DNA from: Calliopsis andreniformis
Lineage: Eukaryota > Arthropoda > Insecta > Hymenoptera > Andrenidae
NCBI RefSeq assembly: GCF_051401765.1
Contig: NW_027480438.1
Location: 5,208,001 to 5,272,000, forward strand
Direction of reading: 5' to 3'
DNA: 64,000 nt
The translations under genes and the position numbers were made by a program. Shown here in pieces: positions 26,977 through 40,490 of this stretch (within the stretch, counting starts at the first letter, position 1; every line of letters starts with the position of its first letter). The notes below the pieces were generated by a model. It had not been told where the DNA came from. It ran no database searches and saw only the letters and a program-made list of their open reading frames with translations.

Positions 26977-27116
26977 CTCAACAATCAATTGTCAGTCCTC
27001 AATCCTCAATAGAATATACCCAATTCGCAGGTTTCAATAATCAATCCCCAATGTTCAATCTTCAAATCTCAATACACAAACATCAATTCTCATCACTCAA
27101 CGCTCAACACTCAGTC
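26977..27116 (+). repeat. Cassette A3
   Basis: It has TTCGCAGGTTTC, AATAATCAATCCCC, CAATGTTCAATC and ATACACAAAC. Confidence 0.9.
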
Positions 27117-27429
27117 CCCAATCCTCAATCTTCAATCCTCAATCCTCAATCCTCAATCCTAAATCCTCAACCCTCAATCCTCATTACTCAAACCTCAATC
27201 CTCAATCCTCAGTCCACACCCTCATTTCTCAATCCTCAATCCTCAATCCTCAACCCTCAATCCTCATTACTCAAACCTCAATCCTCAATCCTCAGTCCTC
27301 ACCCCCATTTCTCAATCCTCAATCCTCAATCCTCAATCATGAATCCCCAATCCTCAATCCTCAATCCCCAATCATCAATCCTCAGTCCTCAAACATCAAT
27401 CCTGAATCCTAAATCTTCAGCCCTCAGTC

Positions 27430-27569
27430 CTCAACAATCAGTTGTCAATCCTCAATCGTCAATAAAATATCACCAATTCACAGCTTTCAATACTCAATAC
27501 TCAATCTGCAATCTTCAAATCTCTATCCACAAACATCAATTCTCATCACTCAACCCTCAACACTCAGTC
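27430..27569 (+). repeat. Cassette A2
   Basis: It has CAATCGTCAATAAAATATC and CACAGCTTTC. Confidence 0.9.
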
Positions 27570-27800
27570 CCCAATCCTCAATATCCAATCCTCAATCCTC
27601 AATCCTCAATCCTCAATCCTCAACCTTCAATCCTCAATGCTCAATCTTCAATCCTCAATCCTCAATCCTCAGTCCTCAATCCTCAATCCCCAATCCTCAT
27701 TCTTCAATCCTCAATACCCAATCCTCAATCTTCAATCCTCAATCCTCAATCCTCACTTCTCAATCCTCAATCCTCAGTCCTGAGTCCTCAGCCCTCAGTC

Positions 27801-27940
27801 CTCAACAATCAGTTGCCAATCCTCAGTCCTCAATAGAATATCCTCAATTCAGAGCTTTCAATACTCAATACTCAATGTGCATTCTTCAAATCTCTATCCA
27901 CAAACATCAATTCTCATAACTCAACCCTCAACACTCAGTC
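27801..27940 (+). repeat. Cassette A2
   Basis: It has AGTTGCCAATCC, TTCAGAGCTTTC, CAATGTGCATTC and CTCATAACTC, and is followed by CTCATTGTTCAG. It is the apparent 3' donor of the chimera at 41,466. Confidence 0.9.
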
Positions 27941-28122
27941 CTCATTGTTCAGTCCTCAATCCTCAATTCTCAATATTCAATCCTCAATTCTGAACCTTCA
28001 ATCCTAATTCCTCAATCCTCAATTCTCAGTCCTCAATCCTCAATCTTCAATCCTCAGTCCCCAAACCTCAATCTTCAATCCTCAATCCTCAATCCTGAAT
28101 CCTCAATCTTCAGCACTCAGTC

Positions 28123-28262
28123 TTCAACAATCAGTTGTCAATCCTCAATCCTCAACACAACATCACCAATGCACAGTTTTCAATACTCAATACTCAATCT
28201 GCAATCTTCAAATCTCTATCCACATGCATCAATTCTCATCACTCAACCCTCAACCCTCCGTC
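28123..28262 (+). repeat. Cassette A2
   Basis: It has CAACACAACATC, CCAATGCACAG and CACATGCATCAATTC. It begins 322 bases after the previous cassette. Confidence 0.9.
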
Positions 28263-28800
28263 CCCAATCCTCAATCTTCAATCCTCAATCCTCAATCCTC
28301 AATCCTCAATCCTCAATTTTCAATCCTCAATACTCAATCTTCAATCCTCAATCCTCAATCCTCAATCCTCAATCCTCAATCATCAATCCTCAACCCTCAA
28401 TCCTCAGCCCTGAAACCTCAATCCCGAATCCTCAATCCTGAATCCGCAAACCTCAGTCCTCAGTCCTCAATCCTCAGACCTCAAGCATCAATACTCAACC
28501 CTCAGTCCTCGTCCGCAATCCACAACCCTCAATCCACAATCCTCAATCTTCAATCATCAATATTCAATCTTCAATCCTCAATCCTCAATCCTCAATGCTC
28601 TATCCGCAATACTCAATCCTCAATCGTCAATCCTCAATCCTGAATCCTCAACCTTCAATCCTCAATACTCAATCTTCAATCCTCAATCCTCAATCCTCAA
28701 TCTTTAATCCTCAATACTCAATCTTCAATCCTCAATCCTCAATCCTCAATCCTCAATCCTCAGTCCTCAATCCTCAATCGTCAATCTTCAGCCCTCAGTC

Positions 28801-28940
28801 CTCAACAATCAGTTGTCAATCCTCAATCCTCAATACAACATCATCAATTCACAGTTTTCAATACTCGATACTCAATCTGCAATCTTCAAATCTCTATCCA
28901 CGAACATCAATTTTCATCACTCAACCCTCAACACTCCGTC
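28801..28940 (+). repeat. Cassette A2
   Basis: It has AATACTCGATACTC, CCACGAACATC and CAATTTTCATC. It is the apparent 5' donor of the chimera at 41,466. Confidence 0.9.
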
Positions 28941-29150
28941 CCCAACCCTCAATCTTCAATCCTCAATCCTCAATCCTCAATCATCAATCCTCAATATTCA
29001 ATCCTCAATACTCAATCTTCAATCCTCAATCATCAATCCTCAATCCTCAATCCTCAATCCTCAATCCTCAATCCTCAACCCTCAATCTTCAGTCCTGAAA
29101 CCTCAATCCCGAATCCTCAATCCTGAATCCGCAAACTTCAGTCCTCAGCC

Positions 29151-29290
29151 CTCAACAATCAATCGTCAATCCTCAATCCTCAATAGAATATCCTCAATTC
29201 ACAGTTTTCAATACTCAATCCCCATTCTTCAATATTCAAATCTCAATCCACAAACATAAATTCTCATCACTCAGCCCTCAACACTCAGTC
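29151..29290 (+). repeat. Cassette A1
   Basis: It has CAATCGTC for CAATTGTC, TTCAATATTCAAATC and AACATAAATTC. It begins 350 bases (50 x 7) after the previous cassette. Confidence 0.9.
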
Positions 29291-30316
29291 CTCAATCTTC
29301 AATCCTCAATACTCAATCTTCAATCCTCAATCCTCAATCCTCAATCCTCAATCCTCAATCCTCAATCCTCAATCTTCAATCCTCAATACTCAGTCTTCAA
29401 CCCTCAATCTTCAATCCTCAATCCTCAATCCTCAATCCTCATTCTTCAATCCTCAACACCCAATCCTCAATCTGCAATCCTCAATCCTCAATCCTCAATT
29501 CTCAATCCTCATTCCTCAATCCTCAGACCTCAAACATCAGTACTGGACCCTCTGTCCTCGTCCGCAATCCTCAATCCTCAATCCTCAATCCTCAATCCTC
29601 AATCCTCAATCCTCAATCCTCAATCCTCAATCTTCAATCCTCAATACTCAATCTTCAACCCTCAATCTTCAATCCTCAATCCTCTATCCTCATTCTTCAA
29701 TCCTCAGCACCCAATACTCAATCTTCAATCCTCAATCCTCAATCCTCAATTCTCAATCCTCAATCCTCAATCCTCAGACCTCAAACATCAATACTCAACC
29801 CTCAGTCCTCGTCCGCAATCCACAACCCTCAATCCTCAATCCTCAATCTTCAATCATCAATATTCAATCTTCAATCCTCAATCCTCAATCCTCTATCCTC
29901 AATCCTCAATCCTGAATGTTCAATCCTCAATACCCAATCCTCAATCTTCAATCCTCAATGCTCAATACTCAATCCTCAATCCTCAATCCTCAATCCTCAG
30001 TCCTCAATCCTCAATTCTCAATCCTCAATCCTCAATCCTCAGACCTCAAACATCAATACTCAACCCTCAGCCCTCGTCCGCAATCCACAACCCTCAATCC
30101 TCAATCCTCAATCTTCAGTCATCAATATTCAATCTTCAATCCTCAATCCTCAATCCTCTATCCTCAATCCTCTATCCTGAATGTTCAATCCTCAATACCC
30201 AATACTCAACCTTCAATCCTCAATCCTCAATCCTCAATCCTCAAACCTCAATCCTCAGTCCTGAAACCTCAATACCGAATCCTCAATCCTGAATCCTCAA
30301 TCTTCAGCCCTCAGTC

Positions 30317-30456
30317 CTCAACAATCAATTGTCAATCCTCAATCCTCAATAGAATATCCTCAATTCACAGTTTTCAATACTCAATCCCCATTCTTCAATC
30401 CTCAAATCTCAATCCTCAAACATCAATTCTCATCACTCAACCCTCAACACTCAGTC
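30317..30456 (+). repeat. Cassette A1
   Basis: It has TTCAATCCTCAAATC and CAATCCTCAAACATC, where most copies have CAATCCACAAACATC. Confidence 0.9.
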
Positions 30457-31511
30457 CTCAATCTTCAATCCTCAATCCTAAATCCTCAATTTTCAATCCT
30501 CAATACTCAATCTTTAATTCTCAATCCTCAATTCTCAATCCTCAATCCTCAATCCTCAATCCTCATTCCTCAATCTACAACCCTCAATACTCAATCTTCA
30601 ACTCTCAATCTTCAATCCTTAATCCTCTATCCTCATTCTTCAATCCTCAACACCGAATCCTCAATCTTCAATCCTCAATCCTCAATCCTCAATTCCCAAT
30701 CCTCAATCCTCAATCCTCAGACCTCAAACGTCAATACTCAATCCTCAGTCCTCGTCCGCAATCCTGAATGTTCAATACTCAATACCCGATCCTCAATATT
30801 CAATCCTCTATCCTCAACCGTCAACCCTCAATTCCCAATCCTCAATCTTCAATCCTCAATCCTCAATCCTGAATCCTCAAGCCTCAATACCAAATCCTCA
30901 ATCTTCAATCCTCAACACTCAATCCTCAACACGCAATCCTCAATCCTCAATTCTCAAACCTCAATCCTCAGTCCTCAGTCCTCAAACCTCAATCCTCAAT
31001 CCTCAATCCTCAATCCTCAATTCCCAATCCTCAAACCTCAATCCTCAGACCTCAAGCATCAATACCCAACCCTCTGTCCTCGTCCTCAATCCTCAATCTT
31101 CTATCCTCAATACTCAATCTTCAATCCTCAATCCTCAATTCTCAATCCTCAATACTCAATCCTCAATCGTCAATCCTCAATTCCCAATCCTCAATCTTCA
31201 ATCCTCAATCCACAATATTCAATCGTCAATCCTCAATCCTCAGTCCCCAATCCTCAATCTTCAATCCTCAATACTCAATTTTCAATCCTCAATCCTCAAT
31301 CCTCTATCCTCAATCATCAATCCTCAATTTTCAATCCTCAATACTCAATCTTCAATACTCAATCCTCAATCCTCAATCCTCAATCCTCAATCCTCAATCC
31401 TCAATCCAAAATCCTCAATCCTCAATCCTCAACCCTCAACCCTCATTCCTCAGTCCTGAAACATCAATACCGAATGTTCAATACTGAAACCTCAATCTTC
31501 AGACCTCAGTC

Positions 31512-31651
31512 CTCAACAATCAATTGTCAATCCTCAATCCTCAATAGAATATCCTCAATTCACAGTTTTCAATACTCAATCCCCATTCTTCAAACTTCAA
31601 ATCTCAATCCACAAACATCAATTCTCTTCACTCAACACTCAACACTCAGTC
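31512..31651 (+). repeat. Cassette A1
   Basis: It has TTCAAACTTCAAATC, ATTCTCTTCAC and CTCAACACTCAACAC. Confidence 0.9.
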
Positions 31652-32328
31652 CTCAATCTTCAATCCTCAATCCTAAATCCTCAATCTTCAATCCTCAATA
31701 CTCAATCTTCAATCCTCAATCCTCAATTCTCAATCCTCAATACTCAATCCGCAATCGTCAATCCTCAATTCCCAATCCTCAATCTTCAATCCTCAATCCT
31801 CAATCTTCAATCCTTAATCCTCAATCCTCAATCCCCAATCCTCAGTCCTCAATCCTCAGACCTCAAGCATCAGTACCCAACCCTCTGAACTCGACCTCAA
31901 TCCACAACCCTTAATCCTAAATCCGCAATCTTCAATCATCAATATTCAACCTTCAATCCTCAATCCTCAATCCTCAATCCTCAATCCTCAATCCTCAATC
32001 CTCAACCCTCAATCCTCAATCCTCAAACCTCAATACCGGAGCCTCAATCTTCAATCCTCAATCCTCAATCCTCAATTCTCTATCCTCAATCTTCAGTCCT
32101 TAGTCCTCAAACCTCAATCCTCAACCCTCAACCCTCATCCTCAATCCTCAATCCTGTATCCTCAATCATCAATCCTCAAGTTTCAATCCTCAATACTCAG
32201 TCTTCAATCCTCAATCCTCAATCCTCAATCCTCAATCCTCAACCCTCAATCCTCAACCCTCAATCCTCAGTCCTGAAACCTCAATCCCGAATCCTCAATC
32301 CTGAATCCGCAAACTTCAGTCCTCAGTC

Positions 32329-32468
32329 CTCAACAATCAATTGTCAATCCACAATCCTCAATAGAATATCCTCAATTCACAGTTTTCAATACTCAATCCC
32401 CATTCTTCAATCTTCAAGTCTCAATCCACAAACCTCAATTCTCGTCACTCAACCCACAACACTCAGTC
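32329..32468 (+). repeat. Cassette A1, last in unit P copy 1
   Basis: It has CAATCCACAATCC early, TTCAAGTCTC, AAACCTCAATTCTCGTC and ACCCACAACAC. Confidence 0.9.
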
Positions 32469-32650
32469 CTCAATCTTCAATCCTCAATCCTCAATCCGCA
32501 ATCTTGAATCCTCAATACTCAATCTTCAATCCTCAATCCTCAATTCTCAATCCTCAACACTCAATCCTCAGTCGTCAATCCTCAATCCCCAATCCTCAAT
32601 CTTCAATCCTCTATCCTCAATCCTCAATCCTCAATCTTCAGCACTCAGTC

Positions 32651-32790
32651 TTCAACAATCAGTTGTCAATCCTCAATCCTCAATACAACATCACCAATGC
32701 ACAGTTTTCAATACTCAATACTCAATCTGCAATCTTCAAATCTCTATCCACAAGCATCAATTCTCATCACTCAACCCTCAACCCTCCGTC
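32651..32790 (+). repeat. Cassette A2, first in unit P copy 2
   Basis: Counterpart of 25,403. Confidence 0.9.
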
Positions 32791-32993
32791 CCCAATCCTC
32801 AATCTTCAATCCTCAATCCTCAATCCTCAATCCTCAATCCTCAATTTTCAATCTTCAATACTCAATCTTCAATCCCCAATCCTCAATCCTCAATCCTCAA
32901 TCCTCAATCCTCAACCCTCAACCCTCAATCCTCAGCCCTAAAACCTCAATCCCGAATCCTCAATCCTGAATCCGCAAACCTGAGTTCTCAGTC

Positions 32994-33133
32994 CTCAACA
33001 ATCAACTGTCAATCCTTAATCCTCAATAGAATATCCTCAATTCACAGTTTTCAATACTCAATCCCCATTCCTCAATCTTCAAGTCTCAATCCACAAACAT
33101 CAATTCTCATCACTCAACCCACAACACTCAGTC
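32994..33133 (+). repeat. Cassette A1
   Basis: Counterpart of 25,746. Confidence 0.9.
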
Positions 33134-33420
33134 CTCAATCTTCAATCCTCAATACTCAATCCGCAATCTTGAATCCTCAATACTCAATCTTCAATCCTCA
33201 ATCCTCAATTCTCAATCCTCAACACTCAATCCTCAATCGTCAATCCTCAATCCCCAATCCTCAACCTTCAATCCTCGATCCTCAATCCTCAATCCTCAAT
33301 CCTCAACCCTCAATCTTCTATACTCAATCCTCAATCCTCAATCCTCAACCATCAATCCTCAGTCCTGAAACCTCAATACCGAATCCTCAATCCTGAATCC
33401 TCAATCTTCAGCCCTCAGTC

Positions 33421-33560
33421 CTCAACAATCAATTGTCAATCCTCAATCCTTAGTAGAATATCCTCAATTCACAGTTTTCAATATTCAATCCCCATTCTTC
33501 AATCTTCAAATCTCAATCCACAAACATCAATTCTCATCACTCAACCCTCAACACTCAGTC
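33421..33560 (+). repeat. Cassette A1
   Basis: Counterpart of 26,173. Confidence 0.9.
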
Positions 33561-34224
33561 CTCAACCTCCAATCCTCAATAATCAATCTTCAATCCTCAA
33601 TCCTCTATTCTCAATCCTCAATACTCATTCCTCAATCGTCAATCCTCAACACCCAATCCTCAATATTCAATCCTCAATCCACAATATTCAATCCTCAATC
33701 CTCAATCCTCAATCCCCAATCCTCAATCTTCAATCCTCAATACTCAATCTTCAATCCTCAATCCTCAGTCCTCAATCCTCAATCCTCAATACTCAATCCT
33801 CAATCTTCAATCCTCAATACTCAATCTTCAACCCTCAATCTTCAATCGTCAATACTCAATCCTCATTCTTCAATCCCCAACACCCAATCCTCAAACTTCA
33901 ATCCTCAATCCTCAATCCTCAATTCTCAATCCTCAATCCTCAATCCTCAGACCTCAAACATCAATACTCAACCCTCAGTCCTCGTCCGCAGTCCACAACC
34001 CTCAATCTTCAATCCTCAATCTTCAATCATCAATATTCAATCTTCAATCCTCAAACCTCAATCCTCTATCCTCAATCCTCAATCCTGAATGTTCAATCCT
34101 CAATACAGAATCCTCAATCTTCGATCCTCAATACTCAATCCTCAATCCTCAACCCTCAATCCTCAGTCCTCAAACCTCAATCCTGAATCCTCAATCCTGA
34201 ATCCTCAACCTTCAGCCCTCAGTC

Positions 34225-34364
34225 CTCAACAATCAATTGTCAGTCCTCAATCCTCAATAGAATATACCCAATTCGCAGGTTTCAATAATCAATCCCCAAT
34301 GTTCAATCTTCAAATCTCAATACACAAACATCAATTCTCATCACTCAACGCTCAACACTCAGTC
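34225..34364 (+). repeat. Cassette A3
   Basis: Counterpart of 26,977. Confidence 0.9.
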
Positions 34365-34677
34365 CCCAATCCTCAATCTTCAATCCTCAATCCTCAATCC
34401 TCAATCCTAAATCCTCAACCCTCAATCCTCATTACTCAAACCTCAATCCTCAATCCTCAGTCCACACCCTCATTTCTCAATCCTCAATCCTCAATCCTCA
34501 ACCCTCAATCCTCATTACTCAAACCTCAATCCTCAATCCTCAGTCCTCACCCCCATTTCTCAATCCTCAATCCTCAATCCTCAATCATGAATCCCCAATC
34601 CTCAATCCTCAATCCCCAATCATCAATCCTCAGTCCTCAAACATCAATCCTGAATCCTAAATCTTCAGCCCTCAGTC

Positions 34678-34817
34678 CTCAACAATCAGTTGTCAATCCT
34701 CAATCGTCAATAAAATATCACCAATTCACAGCTTTCAATACTCAATACTCAATCTGCAATCTTCAAATCTCTATCCACAAACATCAATTCTCATCACTCA
34801 ACCCTCAACACTCAGTC
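34678..34817 (+). repeat. Cassette A2
   Basis: Counterpart of 27,430. Confidence 0.9.
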
Positions 34818-35048
34818 CCCAATCCTCAATATCCAATCCTCAATCCTCAATCCTCAATCCTCAATCCTCAACCTTCAATCCTCAATGCTCAATCTTCAAT
34901 CCTCAATCCTCAATCCTCAGTCCTCAATCCTCAATCCCCAATCCTCATTCTTCAATCCTCAATACCCAATCCTCAATCTTCAATCCTCAATCCTCAATCC
35001 TCACTTCTCAATCCTCAATCCTCAGTCCTGAGTCCTCAGCCCTCAGTC

Positions 35049-35188
35049 CTCAACAATCAGTTGCCAATCCTCAGTCCTCAATAGAATATCCTCAATTCAG
35101 AGCTTTCAATACTCAATACTCAATGTGCATTCTTCAAATCTCTATCCACAAACATCAATTCTCATAACTCAACCCTCAACACTCAGTC
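35049..35188 (+). repeat. Cassette A2
   Basis: Counterpart of 27,801. Confidence 0.9.
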
Positions 35189-35370
35189 CTCATTGTTCAG
35201 TCCTCAATCCTCAATTCTCAATATTCAATCCTCAATTCTGAACCTTCAATCCTAATTCCTCAATCCTCAATTCTCAGTCCTCAATCCTCAATCTTCAATC
35301 CTCAGTCCCCAAACCTCAATCTTCAATCCTCAATCCTCAATCCTGAATCCTCAATCTTCAGCACTCAGTC

Positions 35371-35510
35371 TTCAACAATCAGTTGTCAATCCTCAATCCT
35401 CAACACAACATCACCAATGCACAGTTTTCAATACTCAATACTCAATCTGCAATCTTCAAATCTCTATCCACATGCATCAATTCTCATCACTCAACCCTCA
35501 ACCCTCCGTC
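35371..35510 (+). repeat. Cassette A2
   Basis: Counterpart of 28,123. Confidence 0.9.
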
Positions 35511-36048
35511 CCCAATCCTCAATCTTCAATCCTCAATCCTCAATCCTCAATCCTCAATCCTCAATTTTCAATCCTCAATACTCAATCTTCAATCCTCAAT
35601 CCTCAATCCTCAATCCTCAATCCTCAATCATCAATCCTCAACCCTCAATCCTCAGCCCTGAAACCTCAATCCCGAATCCTCAATCCTGAATCCGCAAACC
35701 TCAGTCCTCAGTCCTCAATCCTCAGACCTCAAGCATCAATACTCAACCCTCAGTCCTCGTCCGCAATCCACAACCCTCAATCCACAATCCTCAATCTTCA
35801 ATCATCAATATTCAATCTTCAATCCTCAATCCTCAATCCTCAATGCTCTATCCGCAATACTCAATCCTCAATCGTCAATCCTCAATCCTGAATCCTCAAC
35901 CTTCAATCCTCAATACTCAATCTTCAATCCTCAATCCTCAATCCTCAATCTTTAATCCTCAATACTCAATCTTCAATCCTCAATCCTCAATCCTCAATCC
36001 TCAATCCTCAGTCCTCAATCCTCAATCGTCAATCTTCAGCCCTCAGTC

Positions 36049-36188
36049 CTCAACAATCAGTTGTCAATCCTCAATCCTCAATACAACATCATCAATTCAC
36101 AGTTTTCAATACTCGATACTCAATCTGCAATCTTCAAATCTCTATCCACGAACATCAATTTTCATCACTCAACCCTCAACACTCCGTC
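36049..36188 (+). repeat. Cassette A2
   Basis: Counterpart of 28,801. Confidence 0.9.
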
Positions 36189-36398
36189 CCCAACCCTCAA
36201 TCTTCAATCCTCAATCCTCAATCCTCAATCATCAATCCTCAATATTCAATCCTCAATACTCAATCTTCAATCCTCAATCATCAATCCTCAATCCTCAATC
36301 CTCAATCCTCAATCCTCAATCCTCAACCCTCAATCTTCAGTCCTGAAACCTCAATCCCGAATCCTCAATCCTGAATCCGCAAACTTCAGTCCTCAGCC

Positions 36399-36538
36399 CT
36401 CAACAATCAATCGTCAATCCTCAATCCTCAATAGAATATCCTCAATTCACAGTTTTCAATACTCAATCCCCATTCTTCAATATTCAAATCTCAATCCACA
36501 AACATAAATTCTCATCACTCAGCCCTCAACACTCAGTC
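36399..36538 (+). repeat. Cassette A1
   Basis: Counterpart of 29,151. Confidence 0.9.
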
Positions 36539-37564
36539 CTCAATCTTCAATCCTCAATACTCAATCTTCAATCCTCAATCCTCAATCCTCAATCCTCAAT
36601 CCTCAATCCTCAATCCTCAATCTTCAATCCTCAATACTCAGTCTTCAACCCTCAATCTTCAATCCTCAATCCTCAATCCTCAATCCTCATTCTTCAATCC
36701 TCAACACCCAATCCTCAATCTGCAATCCTCAATCCTCAATCCTCAATTCTCAATCCTCATTCCTCAATCCTCAGACCTCAAACATCAGTACTGGACCCTC
36801 TGTCCTCGTCCGCAATCCTCAATCCTCAATCCTCAATCCTCAATCCTCAATCCTCAATCCTCAATCCTCAATCCTCAATCTTCAATCCTCAATACTCAAT
36901 CTTCAACCCTCAATCTTCAATCCTCAATCCTCTATCCTCATTCTTCAATCCTCAGCACCCAATACTCAATCTTCAATCCTCAATCCTCAATCCTCAATTC
37001 TCAATCCTCAATCCTCAATCCTCAGACCTCAAACATCAATACTCAACCCTCAGTCCTCGTCCGCAATCCACAACCCTCAATCCTCAATCCTCAATCTTCA
37101 ATCATCAATATTCAATCTTCAATCCTCAATCCTCAATCCTCTATCCTCAATCCTCAATCCTGAATGTTCAATCCTCAATACCCAATCCTCAATCTTCAAT
37201 CCTCAATGCTCAATACTCAATCCTCAATCCTCAATCCTCAATCCTCAGTCCTCAATCCTCAATTCTCAATCCTCAATCCTCAATCCTCAGACCTCAAACA
37301 TCAATACTCAACCCTCAGCCCTCGTCCGCAATCCACAACCCTCAATCCTCAATCCTCAATCTTCAGTCATCAATATTCAATCTTCAATCCTCAATCCTCA
37401 ATCCTCTATCCTCAATCCTCTATCCTGAATGTTCAATCCTCAATACCCAATACTCAACCTTCAATCCTCAATCCTCAATCCTCAATCCTCAAACCTCAAT
37501 CCTCAGTCCTGAAACCTCAATACCGAATCCTCAATCCTGAATCCTCAATCTTCAGCCCTCAGTC

Positions 37565-37704
37565 CTCAACAATCAATTGTCAATCCTCAATCCTCAATAG
37601 AATATCCTCAATTCACAGTTTTCAATACTCAATCCCCATTCTTCAATCCTCAAATCTCAATCCTCAAACATCAATTCTCATCACTCAACCCTCAACACTC
37701 AGTC
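37565..37704 (+). repeat. Cassette A1
   Basis: Counterpart of 30,317. Confidence 0.9.
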
Positions 37705-38759
37705 CTCAATCTTCAATCCTCAATCCTAAATCCTCAATTTTCAATCCTCAATACTCAATCTTTAATTCTCAATCCTCAATTCTCAATCCTCAATCCTCAA
37801 TCCTCAATCCTCATTCCTCAATCTACAACCCTCAATACTCAATCTTCAACTCTCAATCTTCAATCCTTAATCCTCTATCCTCATTCTTCAATCCTCAACA
37901 CCGAATCCTCAATCTTCAATCCTCAATCCTCAATCCTCAATTCCCAATCCTCAATCCTCAATCCTCAGACCTCAAACGTCAATACTCAATCCTCAGTCCT
38001 CGTCCGCAATCCTGAATGTTCAATACTCAATACCCGATCCTCAATATTCAATCCTCTATCCTCAACCGTCAACCCTCAATTCCCAATCCTCAATCTTCAA
38101 TCCTCAATCCTCAATCCTGAATCCTCAAGCCTCAATACCAAATCCTCAATCTTCAATCCTCAACACTCAATCCTCAACACGCAATCCTCAATCCTCAATT
38201 CTCAAACCTCAATCCTCAGTCCTCAGTCCTCAAACCTCAATCCTCAATCCTCAATCCTCAATCCTCAATTCCCAATCCTCAAACCTCAATCCTCAGACCT
38301 CAAGCATCAATACCCAACCCTCTGTCCTCGTCCTCAATCCTCAATCTTCTATCCTCAATACTCAATCTTCAATCCTCAATCCTCAATTCTCAATCCTCAA
38401 TACTCAATCCTCAATCGTCAATCCTCAATTCCCAATCCTCAATCTTCAATCCTCAATCCACAATATTCAATCGTCAATCCTCAATCCTCAGTCCCCAATC
38501 CTCAATCTTCAATCCTCAATACTCAATTTTCAATCCTCAATCCTCAATCCTCTATCCTCAATCATCAATCCTCAATTTTCAATCCTCAATACTCAATCTT
38601 CAATACTCAATCCTCAATCCTCAATCCTCAATCCTCAATCCTCAATCCTCAATCCAAAATCCTCAATCCTCAATCCTCAACCCTCAACCCTCATTCCTCA
38701 GTCCTGAAACATCAATACCGAATGTTCAATACTGAAACCTCAATCTTCAGACCTCAGTC

Positions 38760-38899
38760 CTCAACAATCAATTGTCAATCCTCAATCCTCAATAGAATAT
38801 CCTCAATTCACAGTTTTCAATACTCAATCCCCATTCTTCAAACTTCAAATCTCAATCCACAAACATCAATTCTCTTCACTCAACACTCAACACTCAGTC
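38760..38899 (+). repeat. Cassette A1
   Basis: Counterpart of 31,512. Confidence 0.9.
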
Positions 38900-39576
38900 C
38901 TCAATCTTCAATCCTCAATCCTAAATCCTCAATCTTCAATCCTCAATACTCAATCTTCAATCCTCAATCCTCAATTCTCAATCCTCAATACTCAATCCGC
39001 AATCGTCAATCCTCAATTCCCAATCCTCAATCTTCAATCCTCAATCCTCAATCTTCAATCCTTAATCCTCAATCCTCAATCCCCAATCCTCAGTCCTCAA
39101 TCCTCAGACCTCAAGCATCAGTACCCAACCCTCTGAACTCGACCTCAATCCACAACCCTTAATCCTAAATCCGCAATCTTCAATCATCAATATTCAACCT
39201 TCAATCCTCAATCCTCAATCCTCAATCCTCAATCCTCAATCCTCAATCCTCAACCCTCAATCCTCAATCCTCAAACCTCAATACCGGAGCCTCAATCTTC
39301 AATCCTCAATCCTCAATCCTCAATTCTCTATCCTCAATCTTCAGTCCTTAGTCCTCAAACCTCAATCCTCAACCCTCAACCCTCATCCTCAATCCTCAAT
39401 CCTGTATCCTCAATCATCAATCCTCAAGTTTCAATCCTCAATACTCAGTCTTCAATCCTCAATCCTCAATCCTCAATCCTCAATCCTCAACCCTCAATCC
39501 TCAACCCTCAATCCTCAGTCCTGAAACCTCAATCCCGAATCCTCAATCCTGAATCCGCAAACTTCAGTCCTCAGTC

Positions 39577-39716
39577 CTCAACAATCAATTGTCAATCCAC
39601 AATCCTCAATAGAATATCCTCAATTCACAGTTTTCAATACTCAATCCCCATTCTTCAATCTTCAAGTCTCAATCCACAAACCTCAATTCTCGTCACTCAA
39701 CCCACAACACTCAGTC
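39577..39716 (+). repeat. Cassette A1, last in unit P copy 2
   Basis: Counterpart of 32,329. Confidence 0.9.
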
Positions 39717-39999
39717 CTCAATCTTCAATCCTCAATCCTCAATCCGCAATCTTGAATCCTCAATACTCAATCTTCAATCCTCAATCCTCAATTCTCAATC
39801 CTCAACACTCAATCCTCAGTCGTCAATCCTCAATCCCCAATCCTCAATCTTCAATCCTCTATCCTCAATCCTCAATCCTCAATCCTCAATCCTCAATCCT
39901 CAATCCTCAATCCTCAATCTTCAATCCTCAATACTCAATCTTCAACCCTCAATCTTCAATCCTCAATCCTCAATCCTCATTCCTCAAACCTCAATCCTC

Positions 40000-40490
40000 A
40001 ATCCTCAGTCCTCACCCTCAATTCCCAATCCTCAATCCTCAATCCTCAATCATCAATCCCCAATCCTCAATCCTCAATCCCCAGTCCTCAATCCTCAATC
40101 CTCAGTCCTCAAACATCAATCCTGAATCCTAAATCTTCAGCCCTCAGTCCTCAACAATCAGTTGTCAATCCCCAATCCTCAATAGAATATCACCAATTCA
40201 CAGTTTTCAATACTCAATACTCAATCTGCAATCTTCAAATCTCTATCCACAAACATCAATTCTCATCACTCAACCCTCAACACTCAGTCCCCAATCCTCA
40301 ACATTCAATCCTCAATCCTCAATCCTCAATCCTCAATCCTCAACCTTCAATCCTCAATGCTCAATCTTCAATCCTCAATCCTCAATCCTCAGTCCTCAAT
40401 CCTCAATCCCCAATCCTCATTCTTCAATCCTCAATACCCAATCCTCAATCTTCAATCCTCAATCCTCAATCCTCAATTCTCAATCCTCAA
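40000..40490 (+). repeat. Block related to unit P at about 34,530 to 35,020
   Basis: The A2 cassette at 40,150 lies 5,472 bases after its relative at 34,678. Near 40,490 the sequence jumps to the equivalent of about 35,290 (cassette 40,577 against 35,371, offset 5,206), so the cassette found at 35,049 is missing here. Confidence 0.65.
40150..40289 (+). repeat. Cassette A2
   Basis: Related to 34,678 but has CAATCCCCAATCC, AATAGAATATCACC and CACAGTTTTC. Confidence 0.85.

Larger units (their letters stand above)
25378..32625 (+). repeat. Higher-order unit P, copy 1 (7,248 bases)
   Basis: This is the first of two head-to-tail copies. Twelve A cassettes (25,403 to 32,468) reappear at exactly +7,248 and the stretches I compared base by base were identical. 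The left edge of identity is at 25,378 against 32,626; one base further left the copies differ (G against C), and they then diverge. The length is not a multiple of 7 because a few one-base slips lie inside, but it is a multiple of 3, so open frames in the two copies match exactly. Such identity means very recent duplication, strong homogenisation or an assembly duplication. Confidence 0.9.
32626..39882 (+). repeat. Higher-order unit P, copy 2 (7,248 bases)
   Basis: This is the second head-to-tail copy of unit P. Identity with copy 1 ends about 39,882, where copy 1 continues into CTTCAGCACTC and this copy continues as plain heptamers. The junction between copies at about 32,626 lies in perfect heptamer sequence, as expected for unequal exchange between repeats. 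Internal markers such as CATGCATCAATTC (about 35,471) and CAGTACTGGACCC (about 36,786) sit exactly 7,248 bases after their counterparts. Confidence 0.9.

Noticed and set aside
26841..35084. Two identical 331-residue open frames as a duplicated gene pair
   Set aside because: They are identical because the 7,248-base satellite unit is duplicated; the reading frame has the same repeat content as the other two frames.
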